The notes beneath the pieces were generated by a model, which did not search any database, had not been told where the DNA came from, and saw nothing but the letters and a program-made list of their open reading frames with translations. The position numbers and the translations under genes are program-made. A stretch of DNA of 64,000 bases from Salinicoccus cyprini (GTDB lineage Bacteria; Bacillota; Bacilli; Staphylococcales; Salinicoccaceae): positions 124,001-188,000 of the forward strand of contig NZ_VMSJ01000002.1 of the NCBI RefSeq assembly GCF_007713705.1, given 5' to 3'. This document shows, piece after piece, positions 42,744 to 51,931 of the stretch (position 1 is the first letter of the stretch; every line of letters starts with the position of its first letter).

Positions 42744-44102
42744 CTATTTCCATAGATATTTGATGGCTTTGCCAAGAAGCTTTGAGTCAGGATACCTGAA
42801 TGGGAAATCGATGCATGTTGTCTGATGAAGAATGCTCTTCTCGTGTGTAAAAGTATCGAAGGAATATCTGCCATGATATTTTCCCATGCCACTGTTGCCG
42901 CGTCCACCAAATGGCAGGTGCGGATTTACGAGATGGAAGACGGTGTCATTTACAGCACCGCCGCCGAATGGGATGGAACGGATTACATTTTTTGCTTCTG
43001 ATTTCCTGTCAGTGAATACATATAGGGCAAGTGGATCGGGCAGATCTCTGATGTCGAGTATTGCCTTATCCAGGGATTCGAATTGAAGGACAGGAAGTAT
43101 TGGACCGAACACTTCCTCCTGCATGGCATCATGGCCGAAATCGACGTCGTCGATGATGGTCGGTTCTATTGTCAGAGTGGCAGGTCGCGTTGTTCCACCG
43201 TACACGACGTTGCCCTGGATCAATCCTCTGAGACGTTCAAAATGATTCTGGTTGACGATGTTCATATACGTTCCCGTTTTGAAAGCTTCAGCATAGAATT
43301 TCTCTGTATAGTATTTCATATGGTGGATGAGCTTCTTTTTGATTTTTGCATCGGCATAGACGAAATCAGGTGCCACACATGTCTGCCCGGCGTTCAAGAA
43401 TTTTCCCCATACAATACGCTTCGCGGCAAGTTTGACATCGGCATGCTTCGTCACGATTGCCGGGGATTTCCCACCGAGCTCAAGTGTGACAGGTGTAAGA
43501 TGTCTGGCAGCACTTTCCATGACAATTCTGCCGACATGGGAGCTGCCGGTATAGAATATATAGTTGAATGGCAGGCTTAGAAGACTCTGGTTTGTTTCGA
43601 TACCCCCTTCGACTGAAGCAACATATTTCTCTGGAAATGCCAATGTCATGATATTGCTGATGACTCCTGCAACTGTGGGTGTATGCTCAGAAGGCTTGAG
43701 TATGGCTGTGTTTCCTGCACTGATGGCCCCAATCAGAGGTGCAACAGTCAGATTGAACGGGTAGTTCCATGGTGCAATGATCAACGTGACACCATAAGGT
43801 TCCTTGTAGATTTTTGAAGTGGAGCCGATATGGGTCGCAGGAGTCTTCACTTTTTTCGTTTCTGCCCACTCCTCAAGGTGTTTCATAGTATAGTTGATTT
43901 CATTGTATACATAGCCGATTTCCGTCAGGTAGGCTTCTGCTCTGCCTTTATTGAAATCTTTCTCCATTGCATCAAGTAATGCAGATTCATAATACCGGAT
44001 GCTTCTTTTCAGCTGCTTGAGTGCCTCTATCCTGAAAGAGAGCGTTTTTGTTCTGCCCGACTGGTAAAACTGCTTCTGTCTATTGAATAATGATTCATAC
44101 AT
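42744..44102 (-). CDS. Aldehyde dehydrogenase (class 3 / fatty-aldehyde type)
   Basis: A 452-residue ALDH of the short class lacking the N-terminal extension of betaine-type enzymes (YwdH/AldH-like). The ATG at 44102 is chosen because AAGGAG lies eight bases upstream; upstream GTG and ATG codons overlap that site. Motifs: IAPWNYPFNLTVAPLIGAISAGN, TGSSHVGR, the base Glu in TLELGGKSPAIV, the nucleophilic Cys in NAGQTCVAPD and EEVFGPILPV. The C-terminus is hydrophobic-basic (GKAIKYLWK), suggesting membrane contact. Confidence 0.93.
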   Translation of the reverse strand: MYESLFNRQKQFYQSGRTKTLSFRIEALKQLKRSIRYYESALLDAMEKDFNKGRAEAYLTEIGYVYNEINYTMKHLEEWAETKKVKTPATHIGSTSKIYKEPYGVTLIIAPWNYPFNLTVAPLIGAISAGNTAILKPSEHTPTVAGVISNIMTLAFPEKYVASVEGGIETNQSLLSLPFNYIFYTGSSHVGRIVMESAARHLTPVTLELGGKSPAIVTKHADVKLAAKRIVWGKFLNAGQTCVAPDFVYADAKIKKKLIHHMKYYTEKFYAEAFKTGTYMNIVNQNHFERLRGLIQGNVVYGGTTRPATLTIEPTIIDDVDFGHDAMQEEVFGPILPVLQFESLDKAILDIRDLPDPLALYVFTDRKSEAKNVIRSIPFGGGAVNDTVFHLVNPHLPFGGRGNSGMGKYHGRYSFDTFTHEKSILHQTTCIDFPFRYPDSKLLGKAIKYLWK

Positions 44103-44247
44103 TTTCATCACTCCTTGTCTTATCTACATGTACCCGCCCAAACTGATTTTATGTCAGCCTGCTTGGAAAATGGCAATTTATAGATGGAACGGTGGATGAA
44201 TGATGATTGTTATAATAAAATAATTGTAAATATGTGATGTGCATTCA

Positions 44248-44275
44248 TTGTTTAATGCTGTACGTGTGATATAAT
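44248..44275 (+). promoter_or_regulatory. Promoter of the small HTH gene
   Basis: TTGTTT (44248-44253), 16-base spacer, TATAAT (44270-44275). Confidence 0.6.
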
Positions 44276-44322
44276 TGGCAGTGGATCAATTAATTGCATG
44301 ATTGATCGAGGAAGGTGAGCAT

Positions 44323-44505
44323 ATGGACACTGGTGTAAATTTTGAATTGATGACTGACAAGCTGACGGCTTATCAGATAAGCAGGGCTGTGGACATTTCC
44401 ACTGAACTGGCACAATCCATCATAGACAAAAAAGTAGACGTCGCTGAATTAGACAATGATACGGTAACTAAGTTGAGGATACTAAACGATAAATTGATGA
44501 ATTAA
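44323..44505 (+). CDS. Small XRE-like HTH protein (60 aa)
   Basis: The ATG at 44323 follows GAGGAAGGTGAG. The product is a single helical domain in which KLTAYQISRAVDISTELAQSIIDKKVDVAELDNDTVTKL matches the spacing of a short Cro/CI-type helix-turn-helix. It could be a small DNA-binding regulator; targets unknown. Own promoter and own terminator, so a single-gene unit. Confidence 0.65.
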   Translation: MDTGVNFELMTDKLTAYQISRAVDISTELAQSIIDKKVDVAELDNDTVTKLRILNDKLMN

Positions 44506-44538
44506 AAAGAAATCGGCTTGAACAAGCCGATTTCTTTT
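44504..44538 (+). terminator. Intrinsic terminator of the small HTH gene
   Basis: AAAGAAATCGGCTT pairs with AAGCCGATTTCTTT around GAAC, followed by T residues. Confidence 0.9.
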
Positions 44539-44624
44539 TATGTTAATACAACTTTAGGCGGTTTAATTTGGATGGGTCAGATGGTAACATATTATACATA
44601 TACACGTATAAAGGAGCTTTTCCA

Positions 44625-45158
44625 ATGAATCTGCTAATACTTTCGGGAAGTGCTTTCCCAGGCTCCCATACACATGCGATCGCCCGTACGATCGAGTCGC
44701 TCGTAGAGCAGCCTGAGCATGCTGTCACCCATGTCGATCTCAGGGAGTACAATCTGCCTGTTTTCGGACAGGGCAAGACAGATGATGTCGAAACATTGAA
44801 GCGTCTTGCTGAAAATGCGGATGCCATTATAATAGGGACGCCGAACTACCATACTTCTTTTTCTGGACTATTGAAAAACGCATTGGATCACCTGTCCATG
44901 GATGAATTTGAAATGAAACCCGTGGGCCTATACTGCAATAGCGGTGGGATGAGAAACTCCGATCCCCTGACCCAGCTCAGAATGGTGATGCGCGGTCTGC
45001 ATGCGATGGTACTGCCAATCCAGGTCTGTACATGTGATGCAGATTTTGAACGTACGGACGAAGGACGCGTGCTTGCCAATGATGAATTGACCGGACGCCT
45101 CGGTGTTATGATTGATGGGCTGGTTCGCCAGTCCCATGCAGAGACGGTAAGCATCTGA
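44625..45158 (+). CDS. NAD(P)H-dependent FMN reductase family protein
   Basis: A 177-residue flavodoxin-fold protein. ATG 44625 has AAGGAG eight bases upstream. LLILSGSAFPGSHTHAIA binds the FMN phosphate, DAIIIGTPNYHTSFSGLLKNALDHL is the second flavin loop, and YCNSGGMRNSD the third. Members reduce flavins, azo dyes or quinones with NAD(P)H; physiological substrate unknown. A terminator overlaps the gene end. Confidence 0.88.
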   Translation: MNLLILSGSAFPGSHTHAIARTIESLVEQPEHAVTHVDLREYNLPVFGQGKTDDVETLKRLAENADAIIIGTPNYHTSFSGLLKNALDHLSMDEFEMKPVGLYCNSGGMRNSDPLTQLRMVMRGLHAMVLPIQVCTCDADFERTDEGRVLANDELTGRLGVMIDGLVRQSHAETVSI

Positions 45159-45179
45159 TGTATCAGATGCTTTTTTAAT
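45150..45179 (+). terminator. Intrinsic terminator of the FMN reductase gene
   Basis: GCATCTGA and TCAGATGC form a stem followed by six T, overlapping the stop codon. Confidence 0.85.
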
Positions 45180-45213
45180 GTATGACCCAATCTGAACAGG
45201 TGAGGACACATGG

Positions 45214-45993
45214 ATGGATAAAAGGACGAAAGAAAATATACCGATTTTCATACTGCTCGTTGTAATGCTCGTGTTTTTCCTGGCATTTCTTGTATCTGAA
45301 ACGGAAGTATTCAAAGGAAGTACACCTGTTGCCAGTTTTGAGGAGGCAGTCGGACATCATCTTCAGAATGATACAACGGATCTCGAATTGAAAGATGGCA
45401 GCATGCTGACCGCCAAGGAGGAGAGAGTCAGGGAAGCGATGGCTGTTGACGGCAGTCCTACAGAATTCCAGTTTCTCGATCTGACTGAGAGGGTGGATGC
45501 TGATTCTCGGGAGATTGCCGCCCTGCTCGAGGGTAAGGGGATACTCGAAGGGATGGAAGAGGCTTTTCTTGAAGCACAGTCGAAGCATGGGGTTAATGTA
45601 CTGTATCTGATCAGTCATGCACAGATTGAAACAGGCAATGGAAAATCCCAGCTCGCTCGAGGCATCGAAGTGGATGGAACGACCTACTATAATTTCTTTG
45701 GCATCGGTGCATTCGACCGCGAGGCCGTTGAGGAAGGTTCGAGCTACGCAGCAGAAGCCGGCTGGTCGAGTCCTGAAGCGGCGATACTTGGCGGTGCCGC
45801 ATTCATCCGTAAAAATTACCTGGATAACCAGCAGCAGACCTTATATGCAATGCGCTGGAACCCTCAGCAGCCAGGGACACATCTCTATGCAACGGATATA
45901 GAATGGGCGATAAAAATTGGACATATACTCGAGTCCCACTATGCACGCATTGATGAAAAGGCGGGCCAGTTCATAACTGAATACTATCAATAG
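45214..45993 (+). CDS. Membrane-anchored glucosaminidase (SagB-like, GH73)
   Basis: A 259-residue protein with one N-terminal membrane anchor (about 8-28) and an extracellular glucosaminidase domain (about 115-255). Catalytic Glu in AQIETGNGKSQLARG; YYNFFGIGAFD and GAAFIRKNYLDNQQQTLYAMRWNP are family segments. It resembles S. aureus SagB, which trims glycan strands of nascent peptidoglycan. AGGTGAGGA-type site precedes the ATG. Confidence 0.9.
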   Translation: MDKRTKENIPIFILLVVMLVFFLAFLVSETEVFKGSTPVASFEEAVGHHLQNDTTDLELKDGSMLTAKEERVREAMAVDGSPTEFQFLDLTERVDADSREIAALLEGKGILEGMEEAFLEAQSKHGVNVLYLISHAQIETGNGKSQLARGIEVDGTTYYNFFGIGAFDREAVEEGSSYAAEAGWSSPEAAILGGAAFIRKNYLDNQQQTLYAMRWNPQQPGTHLYATDIEWAIKIGHILESHYARIDEKAGQFITEYYQ

Positions 45994-45996
45994 GGG

Positions 45997-46042
45997 CTGT
46001 AGACAAAGTCATTGCAGAATGACATGTCTGCAGTCTTTTTTT
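45997..46042 (+). terminator. Strong terminator after the glucosaminidase gene
   Basis: CTGTAGACA (45997-46005) pairs with TGTCTGCAG (46025-46033, one G-U), with inner GTCATT/AATGAC, followed by eight T. The CTGTAGACAAAG arm resembles ends of some staphylococcal insertion sequences, a weak likeness. Confidence 0.8.
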
Positions 46043-46386
46043 GGTGATGGGATTGAGGGGAGTGTGGTGATGGTGCCAACTCACCATCGTGGGCGTCGCC
46101 ATGGCAAGTTGCAGGGCCAACCTCATCCCCGCTCGCCCATCTCCAAACAAATCTGATGAAAACAGCACAAAAAGCCACCCCTCCGTACACACTGGAACAG
46201 GTCCAGTCTGCCAGGGGACGGCTTGATCTCCATCTGTAGCTGCTTCAACCGCGTCCAGCATGAGCCAATCCCTAAACAACAAACTCCAGATCCGAAATGC
46301 CACTGATGATTAGAGAAAGTAACCTTCGATGATCTTGTAACGTTTGTGGTTGTCTATTGTTTTTCAAACCTCTCGAAGATTCCAGC
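46043..46386. other. Gene-free stretch between the glucosaminidase gene and fdhD
   Basis: About 340 bases without a credible gene. A 110-codon open frame on the minus strand has no ribosome site and unusual composition (Trp- and His-rich). The first 200 bases are GC-rich compared with neighbouring gaps. At the end, GATTCCaGC/GCCGGAATC followed by T residues (46378-46407) is a plus-strand terminator overlapping the fdhD 3' end. May be a decayed element. Confidence 0.5.
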
Positions 46387-47181
46387 CTAGTTGCCGGAAT
46401 CTTTTTCTATACGCCAGGAATGGCTGTATATATTGAATGAACCCCCTCGGATGAAACCGACGGTCGTAATATTCAGGTCATCCGCCATTTTGATTGCAAG
46501 GTTCGTCGGAGCGGATTTGCTCAGGACAATGCCTACTCCAATTTTTGCAGCTTTTGCCAGTACTTCTGAAGAGATGCGCCCACTGAATACGAGCACTTTG
46601 TCGCGTACAGTAATATGGTTCGTGAGACAATATCCATATAGTTTGTCAAGGGCGTTGTGCCTGCCGATATCTCCTCTGTGAACAACAAGTCCGTCCGCTG
46701 TACCCATGCTCGCGTTATGTATGCCGCCGGTTTCTTTAAAAACCGTACTGCGCTGCTGCATTTTCTCTATCAGCTGAATGCACTGGGTGGGAGTAAGTGT
46801 GCTTTTTGACATGGATACTTTCGCAGTATCTGCATCATTCTGGAAATAGAACTGTCGGCTCTTTCCGCAGCATGATCCGATGACGCGTTTGGAATAGGTG
46901 AAATGGTCTGTGGAAACACGCCTGTCCAGACGAATATGACAGAAGCCGCCATGTTCATCCATATTCATTTTCTCTATATCGTTGAACCGCCTGATCACAC
47001 CTTCGGAGGCAAGGAAGCCGATGACCAGTTCTTCGAGATGTTCAGGCGAGCATACCAGCGTTGCAAATTCCACTTCGTTCAAATAGATGGTGAGGGGGAA
47101 CTCTTCAGCTACAGCATCTTCGATTTTCGTCATCTGGTTGCTGCTGTAATGCATAACTTTCCTTTTGGATGTCGGTTTCAC
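46387..47181 (-). CDS. fdhD: Formate dehydrogenase accessory sulfurtransferase
   Basis: Transfers sulfur to the molybdenum cofactor of formate dehydrogenase. The 264-residue protein contains EELVIGFLASEGVI, the cysteine loop RVIGSCCGKSRQF (Cys104-Cys105 adjacent instead of the CxxC of E. coli FdhD), TGGIHNAS, RGDIGRHNALDKL and FSGRISSEVLAKAAKIG. The adjacent-Cys form is, from memory, usual in Gram-positive FdhD. No formate dehydrogenase gene is in the window, so its target lies elsewhere. Confidence 0.93.
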   Translation of the reverse strand: MKPTSKRKVMHYSSNQMTKIEDAVAEEFPLTIYLNEVEFATLVCSPEHLEELVIGFLASEGVIRRFNDIEKMNMDEHGGFCHIRLDRRVSTDHFTYSKRVIGSCCGKSRQFYFQNDADTAKVSMSKSTLTPTQCIQLIEKMQQRSTVFKETGGIHNASMGTADGLVVHRGDIGRHNALDKLYGYCLTNHITVRDKVLVFSGRISSEVLAKAAKIGVGIVLSKSAPTNLAIKMADDLNITTVGFIRGGSFNIYSHSWRIEKDSGN

Positions 47182-47447
47182 TGCATTCCCTCCTTTTAAT
47201 CATTATATTGAAAGCGATTACCGGTTGCAATGCAATAGAACCGACTCATTAGATGGATGGAAGATGATTGGAATCATCCAGGCATATTGAAGGTCCCCCG
47301 TACTGCAATTCAAGTTGGCATTTATTCGTAAATTGCCCTTTTATTCATACGTAATTTGCAATGCGGTGTATTCAAGGTCGTGACAGGTATGCTAATATAT
47401 TAGGAACTCTATAAAGAATGAATAAATCATTGAAGTGAGGTTAGTTT

Positions 47448-48788
47448 ATGAACAACGTAAGATGGGGGTCCAAACTCGGCTTTGTACTGGCTGCGGCCGG
47501 TTCGGCAATTGGACTCGGCGCACTATGGCGTTTTCCTTATATGACGGCAGAACATGGCGGCGGCGCGTTTCTTCTTGTATTCCTGTTAATGACTCTATTT
47601 ATAGGTATGCCGCTTCTACTGTCTGAATTTGTAATCGGAAGGGCCAGCCAGAGAAATCCGATTGAAGGCTTCGAATATCTGGGAGGCAAAAAGGTCTACA
47701 GAGTATTCGGTTGGCTTGGAAATATAGGTGTCTTCCTGCTGCTGTCCTTCTATAGTGTAATTGGCGGCTGGATACTGATTTATCTGGTAGTTGCTTTCGG
47801 AGAGGCATTCAGTCTCATACAGATCGACAACTACGGCGCTGCTTTTGAAAATATTATTGCAAATCCACTCTATGCCGTTATTGCCCAGGGGATATTCATC
47901 CTGCTGACGGCATTCATCGTGGCCCAGGGTGTACAGAAGGGATTGGAACGTGCATCAAAAATCATGATGCCGCTCCTGTTTGTACTCTTTCTGATTGTCA
48001 TCATCCGTTCCGTTACACTGCCCGGCGCGATGGAAGGCATCGCGTTCTTCCTGACGCCGGATATCGGTGCAATCGACTCTACAGCACTGCTCTATGCACT
48101 CGGCCAGTCTTTCTTTGCTCTGAGCATTGGTGCGACGACGATGATCACCTATTCATCCTATCTGGGGGAAGAACATAATCTGACCCAGTCGTCGCTGTCC
48201 ATCGTCATCATGAACATTGTCATTTCAATCATGGCGGGTCTTGCCATCTTCCCGGCAATCGCTTCCCTTGGTGTTGAAGCGGCTGAAGGACCGGGGCTTG
48301 TGTTCATTGTACTGCCACAAGTGTTTGGTGAAATACCGCTCGGCATGCTGTTTTATATTCTTTTCCTTGGTGCGTTCCTGTTTGCCACTTTGACGTCTTC
48401 AATTTCAATGATTGAGATCAATGTAGCCAATGCCATCAAAGGTAATGAGGACAAGCGTGGCAGAATGGCCTACATTTTCGGCTTCTTCGTATTCCTGGCA
48501 GGCATTCCTTCCGCACTTTCATACGGTGTACTGAACGATGTCATCATATTCGGCAGATCCATATTTGATAATGTGGATTTCCTTGTATCCAACATCATGC
48601 TGCCTATCGGCGCACTCATATCCACTCTCTTTGTCGGCTATATCGTGGACAAGCGTGTAGTGATGCACCAGCTTACCGTAGATGAAAACAGCAAGATGTA
48701 TGGATTGTATAGATTCTGGCTCATAATGCTGAGATTTGTACTTCCTGTTGTCATATTGATTGTGTTTGCAGTAAGCATCTTCGGCTAA
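47448..48788 (+). CDS. Neurotransmitter:sodium symporter (NSS) family transporter
   Basis: A 446-residue LeuT-fold protein with about eleven to twelve helices. RWGSKLGFVLAAAGSAIGLGALWRFPYM-type first helix (unwound substrate and Na+ site), GWLGNIGVFLLLSFYSVIGGW, and SFFALSIGATTMITYSSY in helix 6. Bacterial members carry amino acids or tryptamine-like compounds with Na+. GAGG precedes the ATG. An extended -10-like TGCTAATAT lies near 47390. Confidence 0.92.
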   Translation: MNNVRWGSKLGFVLAAAGSAIGLGALWRFPYMTAEHGGGAFLLVFLLMTLFIGMPLLLSEFVIGRASQRNPIEGFEYLGGKKVYRVFGWLGNIGVFLLLSFYSVIGGWILIYLVVAFGEAFSLIQIDNYGAAFENIIANPLYAVIAQGIFILLTAFIVAQGVQKGLERASKIMMPLLFVLFLIVIIRSVTLPGAMEGIAFFLTPDIGAIDSTALLYALGQSFFALSIGATTMITYSSYLGEEHNLTQSSLSIVIMNIVISIMAGLAIFPAIASLGVEAAEGPGLVFIVLPQVFGEIPLGMLFYILFLGAFLFATLTSSISMIEINVANAIKGNEDKRGRMAYIFGFFVFLAGIPSALSYGVLNDVIIFGRSIFDNVDFLVSNIMLPIGALISTLFVGYIVDKRVVMHQLTVDENSKMYGLYRFWLIMLRFVLPVVILIVFAVSIFG

Positions 48789-48875
48789 TGGTTTTAATCT
48801 GCATTCGACATCAAATTTGGAGCAGAAGCCAAAAAAGTTTACAAAAATATTTATAAAAATTCTATATGGTTGTAG

Positions 48876-48922
48876 AAATCCCTTGCTGAGGTGCATGAAA
48901 TGCCCGACAGCAAGGGATTTTT
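48876..48922 (+). terminator. Intrinsic terminator of the NSS transporter gene
   Basis: AAATCCCTTGCTG (48876-48888) pairs with CAGCAAGGGATTT (48908-48920), followed by T residues. Confidence 0.88.
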
Positions 48923-48938
48923 AATACATTACATGTTA

Positions 48939-48955
48939 TGTTAGAAAACCTAACA
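48939..48955. promoter_or_regulatory. GlnR/TnrA box upstream of glnRA
   Basis: TGTTA-N7-TAACA, a perfect match to the TGTNA-N7-TNACA operator bound by GlnR and TnrA. It lies about 45 bases before the TAATAT box at 48984-48989 and implies autorepression of glnR-glnA when nitrogen is plentiful. Confidence 0.88.
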
Positions 48956-49015
48956 TTGATTAGATTTTCAGAATACTTTGTGCTAATATTATGAATATGA
49001 TTAGAGGTGATCATT

Positions 49016-49348
49016 TTGGATAGAGATCAGATGAGACGTAATACCCCGATTTTTCCGATGTCATCAGCGATGAAACTGACTGGCCTGACGGCACGGCAAA
49101 TAAGATATTATGAATCCCTGTCTCTTGTCACTCCTGAAAGAACGCCGGGTAATCACCGTATTTTTTCCATGAATGATTTGGATCTTCTTCTGACCATCCA
49201 GGATTATATGGAAAAAGGGTTTACCATGAAACGTATAGGGGAAATCCTTAATGAACCTAAGAGAATTGATACACCTGAAGTGCTGAAGCATAATGATTAC
49301 CGCAAACCGCTGCTCAACCGCGGCGACCTATCTAGATTTTTTCAATAA
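49016..49348 (+). CDS. glnR: Nitrogen regulator GlnR
   Basis: MerR-family repressor of nitrogen assimilation, acting with feedback-inhibited glutamine synthetase. A TTG start at 49016 is favoured: AGAGG lies eight bases upstream; ATG 49031 would shorten the N-terminus. The 110-residue product has RRNTPIFPMSSAMKLTGLTARQIRYYE (winged helix) and a short C-terminal tail (RKPLLNRGDLSRFFQ), the segment that in relatives regulates DNA binding. It is 18 bases before glnA and preceded by its own operator. Confidence 0.94.
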   Translation: MDRDQMRRNTPIFPMSSAMKLTGLTARQIRYYESLSLVTPERTPGNHRIFSMNDLDLLLTIQDYMEKGFTMKRIGEILNEPKRIDTPEVLKHNDYRKPLLNRGDLSRFFQ

Positions 49349-49366
49349 TTTACAGGAGCGTGTACA

Positions 49367-50701
49367 ATGAGCGAATTTACTAGAGAAGATATCATCCGCA
49401 TTGCAGAAGAAGAAAACGTAAGATACCTCCGCCTACAGTTTACCGACATCCTTGGTACAATCAAGAACGTTGAAGTGCCGATCAGCCAGCTGAATAAAGC
49501 ATTGGATGGAGAAATGATGTTTGACGGCTCTTCAATCGAAGGTTTTGTCCGCATCGAAGAATCCGATATGTATCTGGTCCCGGACCTGAACACCTGGTCC
49601 ATCTTCCCATGGACAGCCGGTAAAGGCAAAGTAGCGAGACTTATCTGTGATATCTACAATGTTGATGGACAGCCGTTTGATGGTGACCCGAGAGCGAACC
49701 TGAAGCGTATACTTAAAGAAATGGAAGACATGGGCTATTCCGCATTCAACCTCGGACCTGAGCCGGAATTTTTCCTCTTCAAGCTGGATGAAAAAGGACA
49801 GCCGACAACTGAACTGAATGACCAGGGTGGATACTTCGACCTTGCACCGACAGACCTTGGTGAAAACTGCCGTAGGGACATCGTGCTGGAACTTGAAGAC
49901 ATGGGCTTTGAAATCGAAGCATCCCACCACGAAGTTGCTCCAGGACAGCATGAAATCGACTTTAAATATGCAGATGCAATTACTGCCTGTGACAACATCC
50001 AGACATTCAAGCTTGTTGTCAAAACAGTTGCCCGTAAGCACAACCTGCATGCGACATTTATGCCGAAACCACTGTTCGGCCTGAACGGTAACGGCATGCA
50101 CTTCAACGTTTCCCTGTTCAATGGCAAGGAAAATGCATTCTACGATGAGAATGACGACTTCGGCCTGAGTCAGGATATGAGATACTTCATGGCTGGTATA
50201 CTCAAGCACGCCCGCGGATTCACTGCAATCTGCAACCCGCTGGTCAACTCCTATAAGCGTCTTGTGCCTGGTTACGAAGCGCCAAGCTACATTGCATGGA
50301 GTGGCAGAAACCGTTCACCATTGATGCGTATCCCTTCCTCCCGTGGGATGTCTACACGTGCGGAAGTAAGATCTGTCGATCCGTCAGCAAACCCTTACCT
50401 GGCACTTGCTGTCATTCTTAAGGCTGGTCTTGAAGGTATCAAAAATAAATCGGATCTGCCTGAACCGGTAAATGAAAATATCTACGAAATGTCCAGAGAA
50501 GAAAGAGAAGCGGTCGGCGTAGAAGACCTGCCTTCAACACTCTATACAGCACTTAAAGCGCTCCGAGAAGACAGAGTCATCAGAGACGCCCTGGGTGAGC
50601 ACATCTACAAGCAGTTCAATGGCAATAAGAGTGTCGAGTGGGACATGTACCGTTCACAAGTTTCCGAATGGGAGCTCAAACAGTACTTGAACCAATACTA
50701 G
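49367..50701 (+). CDS. glnA: Glutamine synthetase type I
   Basis: ATP-dependent synthesis of glutamine from glutamate and ammonia. The 444-residue length is that of the feedback-inhibited GSI-alpha type of Firmicutes, without the adenylylation insertion. Visible signatures: [19 protein letters not shown]-type N-terminal motif, the ATP/metal site [21 protein letters not shown] and [23 protein letters not shown]. Second gene of the glnRA operon. Confidence 0.97.
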   Translation: MSEFTREDIIRIAEEENVRYLRLQFTDILGTIKNVEVPISQLNKALDGEMMFDGSSIEGFVRIEESDMYLVPDLNTWSIFPWTAGKGKVARLICDIYNVDGQPFDGDPRANLKRILKEMEDMGYSAFNLGPEPEFFLFKLDEKGQPTTELNDQGGYFDLAPTDLGENCRRDIVLELEDMGFEIEASHHEVAPGQHEIDFKYADAITACDNIQTFKLVVKTVARKHNLHATFMPKPLFGLNGNGMHFNVSLFNGKENAFYDENDDFGLSQDMRYFMAGILKHARGFTAICNPLVNSYKRLVPGYEAPSYIAWSGRNRSPLMRIPSSRGMSTRAEVRSVDPSANPYLALAVILKAGLEGIKNKSDLPEPVNENIYEMSREEREAVGVEDLPSTLYTALKALREDRVIRDALGEHIYKQFNGNKSVEWDMYRSQVSEWELKQYLNQY

Positions 50702-50714
50702 TATATATAAGCAG

Positions 50715-50750
50715 GCGGCGATGAGGTAAGTATCTCATCGCCGCTTTTTT
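50715..50750. terminator. Terminator of glnRA
   Basis: GCGGCGATGAG (50715-50725) pairs with CTCATCGCCGC (50734-50744), followed by six T; it reaches into the 3' end of the convergent gene. Confidence 0.92.
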
Positions 50751-51931
50751 ATATCGTTTATGATTTCCTTTTTCATTTTTTCGATCGTTTGCCTATAGAC
50801 CTTGTATTCATCGTTCGGGACTTCTTTGCTCATATAGCGCGTTCGCCGATATGTTTCGAGAGTACTTGACTCAATGATATCCTGCAGCTGGCAACGACCG
50901 ATCCATTCGTCTATTGTCTCATTACGATATCTCCCCATTCCTTTTGAAGCGAGCCATCTTTCAAATTCGAAATAGAGTTTACGAACTTTGTTGTGAGGTA
51001 CTTCTGCTTTTCTGCTCTTTTCCTTTCTGATGGTGTCTACTGTATTGAATCGGGAGTTGTTCCCTGCAGCCTTGTGCTGCTCAGAAGGCTGGCTCCTTTT
51101 CCTATAGTAGTAGTAAAGCCCTGCACCGAGCAGTAGGACCAGCAGAATCATCAAGATGGAGTCGAATGGGTAATTGGAAGATAGTGACTCTTCCTGAATT
51201 ATTTCCGTCTGTTCCTCTCCTTGCTGCTCGGTTGTTTCACTGTCTGGGAGATCAGGCATTTCAAGTTCGACAGTTTCCAGAAAACTGAAAAATGGACGCA
51301 GTATAAAAACGGTAACGCTGAGCAGTAGAAAGACGATGTACTGGGCAGCGAAAACAGCATACCTGTAGGCAAACGACAGTGCAACGCCAAGCGTTATAAA
51401 TACTGAAAAACAAGTGAGGAATATGATTGACCTCCGCCTCCATGAGTAGGCGTTGTCAAATAGCAGATAGATTATTCTCCCGACAAAATGGAACAGTATC
51501 TGGGTGATGAGCAGAATATGATAAAGCGTCATATACTCTGAAGTCGCCTCTGTCTGGAAGACGGATACAGCAATAAGCAGAAGGAATGTAATGATGATCG
51601 ATAAGTCTGCCATGGTCGCTTCCAGATCATCATACAGATATTCCATGCGCAGTATCGGCAAATAGCTGACCAGTAGCGCCGACAGCCAATGAAAATCGAG
51701 CATCAGGGCGGCTGCAAGTATGATCGGCAGCAATATATAAATATACCGCAGACTGAAATAGTGGACGACACACCAGCCGCAGAGCAGTATGGCAATAACG
51801 AGCAGAATGAAAGACAGGGTGGAAGGTGTCTTGCCATTATGTGTATTGATGAATAGTACTACGAAATACAGTAGAAACATGTTCGTCGCGTATGCATGGA
51901 AAAAGGAGAAATAATATTTAGATTGGGACAC
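50735..51931 (-). CDS. Membrane protein with C-terminal DUF4129-like domain
   Basis: A 398-residue protein. The GTG at 51931 is chosen because AAGGAG lies eight bases upstream; the upstream ATG overlaps the previous gene further. About seven hydrophobic segments fill the first 225 residues. A Glu-rich extracytoplasmic linker (ETTEQQGEEQTEIIQEE), one more membrane helix and a basic cytoplasmic tail follow (KVRKLYFEFERWLASKGMGRYRNETIDEWIGRC), typical of DUF4129. In relatives (TgpA/YebA type) a transglutaminase domain lies in the linker; here it is missing. Third gene of a MoxR-DUF58 operon. Confidence 0.75.
   Translation of the reverse strand: MSQSKYYFSFFHAYATNMFLLYFVVLFINTHNGKTPSTLSFILLVIAILLCGWCVVHYFSLRYIYILLPIILAAALMLDFHWLSALLVSYLPILRMEYLYDDLEATMADLSIIITFLLLIAVSVFQTEATSEYMTLYHILLITQILFHFVGRIIYLLFDNAYSWRRRSIIFLTCFSVFITLGVALSFAYRYAVFAAQYIVFLLLSVTVFILRPFFSFLETVELEMPDLPDSETTEQQGEEQTEIIQEESLSSNYPFDSILMILLVLLLGAGLYYYYRKRSQPSEQHKAAGNNSRFNTVDTIRKEKSRKAEVPHNKVRKLYFEFERWLASKGMGRYRNETIDEWIGRCQLQDIIESSTLETYRRTRYMSKEVPNDEYKVYRQTIEKMKKEIINDIKKRR

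Noticed and set aside
45971-46303. A 110-codon minus-strand frame between the glucosaminidase gene and fdhD
   Set aside because: No ribosome site, starts and ends in terminator sequences, Trp/His-rich composition with no family resemblance.
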